NCBI GenBank assembly: GCA_024720975.1
Contig: JANJXX010000004.1
Span: forward strand, 32,517 to 96,516
Source of the DNA: Candidatus Panguiarchaeum symbiosum
Lineage (GTDB): Archaea; Asgardarchaeota; Njordarchaeia; Njordarchaeales; Panguiarchaeaceae
DNA length: 64,000 bases
Direction of reading: 5' to 3'
Part shown: in pieces, positions 62,994-64,000 of the stretch
Layout: the number at the start of each line of letters is the position of its first letter
How positions within the stretch are numbered: position 1 is the first letter of the stretch
Program-made: the position numbers and the translations under genes
The notes under the pieces: generated by a model
Told to the model about the DNA's origin: nothing
Seen by the model: the letters and a program-made list of their open reading frames with translations, nothing else
Database searches by the model: none

Positions 62994-64000
62994 ATGGCTT
63001 TCTCATCAATGCGAAGAACTACAGGGTTCATCTTATTAATTGCGCTAATTCTCTCAGCCATCAGCAGCCCACTTTATGCAACTATAGACAAAACAACTAA
63101 AGGCGATAATAGCGATGCACACATGAAGTCTAGAGGCTTCCAAGGAAATAGGGCATTAATGTGGAACTCAGCACAGGAACCAACATTAGGTACAGCCACT
63201 GGAGACGCGGGAAGAGCTATGCATATCAATGGATATCAAGAGATAATAAAATTGCAGACGAGTGGATGGACATTCAAAAACTCCACCCTGGTCAATGCCT
63301 CTTCAACAGATTCTGTGCAAATAAGAATATCAAAGAACCTGGATAAGGAAGAATACGCTATTGGAGTATTGAGAAGGCTGCGAAATGCAACTGGAATCTA
63401 CAGTTGGATTGACATTTATATTGCCAACTTCACAGCAGGCAATAGCAGGATCTATATAAATCACACAAACTTTAGCGTGCCAATAAGATACGTGAATAGC
63501 TTTGCGATTAATGGCACTACTACAAATGAACTGAGAATAACAAGATTTGACCTCGTCTGGGAAAACTCAACAACAATCATAGTTGTATACATAAAACAGT
63601 ACCTAACCCTTATTGGGGGTGTGTATGTAGATGCTTATAATGTCACTTATAGAAAACTACGCATCCCAAATACGTGGACTGCTGGGTCTACCCTCGCCAA
63701 AGGAACAGGAATAGGATACGACATCAAAACCTCTTGGTCCGGAGCTAATAGAATAATCACCTTCATAGGCTTTAACGCCACACCTTTTGGGATAACTCCT
63801 AGAGTATCATTCGCAGCTAATTTGTTTATTAATGAAACCAATAAAATATCCGTAGACTTTAGCGGAACTAAAACTGCAAAGGCGACTCCATACTATGCGT
63901 ATTTGAGCAATATTATATTCGCATCTGGGTATGTTTATATTGTTGCAGCACTTGTTGCATCAATAGGAAGTGAGCTTGCTACAATCGCCCCGAATGGTAT
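62994..64000 (+). CDS. secreted protein of unknown function, 3' end outside the window
   Basis: The frame is open from ATG 62994 to the window edge (335 codons). It begins with a signal peptide (RRTTGFILLIALILSAISSPLYA). The mature part is beta-rich with many NxS/T sequons (NSTLVN, NASST, NATGIY, NFTAG, NHTNFS, NVTYR). The window ends within a hydrophobic stretch (FASGYVYIVAALVASIGS) that may be a membrane segment. No family was recognised. The start is supported by TATA and GGTG. Confidence 0.6.
   Translation, partial: MAFSSMRRTTGFILLIALILSAISSPLYATIDKTTKGDNSDAHMKSRGFQGNRALMWNSAQEPTLGTATGDAGRAMHINGYQEIIKLQTSGWTFKNSTLVNASSTDSVQIRISKNLDKEEYAIGVLRRLRNATGIYSWIDIYIANFTAGNSRIYINHTNFSVPIRYVNSFAINGTTTNELRITRFDLVWENSTTIIVVYIKQYLTLIGGVYVDAYNVTYRKLRIPNTWTAGSTLAKGTGIGYDIKTSWSGANRIITFIGFNATPFGITPRVSFAANLFINETNKISVDFSGTKTAKATPYYAYLSNIIFASGYVYIVAALVASIGSELATIAPNG

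Overview
The window is a gene-dense stretch of an archaeal chromosome of roughly 40% G+C. The gene content points to a thermophilic member of Thermoproteota (crenarchaeote grade): HerA/NurA, RadA with a Bax1-like nuclease, AlaX, an archaeal pyrimidine reductase of riboflavin synthesis, an XPD helicase, a CoA-disulfide reductase and Rag-like GTPases. Genes are preceded by TATA boxes and by GGTGA Shine-Dalgarno motifs about 5-9 nt before ATG, GTG or TTG starts. I use that rule to choose several starts. Genus cannot be fixed from this sequence. I found no rRNA, tRNA or CRISPR array. Layout, 1-9 kb: a partial ArsB/NhaD-type permease, an ATP-cone protein, a tyrosine phenol-lyase-like enzyme, a restriction-modification pair whose nuclease gene is frameshifted, a ribbon-helix-helix protein, and two long intergenic regions with palindromes and remnants. 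8-17 kb: CoA-disulfide reductase, CPBP protease, a YdjM-like membrane protein, a GTPase with a possible roadblock-like tail, moaC-moaB, the nurA-herA operon and AlaX. 17-28 kb: an unrecognised 433-residue protein, a GNAT acetyltransferase, a stand-alone RAM domain, an MFS carrier that appears to start at ATA, a radical-SAM/SPASM protein resembling tungsten-cofactor maturases, YjbQ, the riboflavin reductase, a double-MgtE-domain transporter, a PfkB kinase coupled to a CDP-alcohol phosphotransferase, and a ROK kinase. 28-44 kb: P-type Ca-ATPase, formamidase, an ABC exporter, a winged-helix regulator, an unusual Fe-S HhH-GPD protein, a Nudix hydrolase, an M20 peptidase, imidazolonepropionase, a purple-acid-phosphatase-like gene with an in-frame TAG, endonuclease III and an amino-acid permease. 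44-64 kb: a 1171-residue coiled-coil protein with a winged-helix head and a TrmB/PLD-like tail, translationally coupled to an unrecognised partner; HAD and SemiSWEET-like genes; a GltD-like oxidoreductase; the radA operon ending in a Bax1-like nuclease; a degenerate M50-like membrane protein; a second CPBP protease; a large secreted propeller protein with a partner; a coupled operon of Rag-like GTPase, two membrane proteins and XPD helicase; and a partial secreted protein at the right edge. Points most worth follow-up are the coiled-coil two-gene module, the Rag-like GTPase operon facing a cell-surface operon, and four dispersed copies of a hairpin ending in GGAGGTCAG that resemble the right ends (omega-RNA scaffolds) of IS200/IS605 TnpB elements although no intact tnpB is present. 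Also notable are the TAG-interrupted phosphatase, the probable ATA start codon, and the Bax1-like nuclease in the radA operon.
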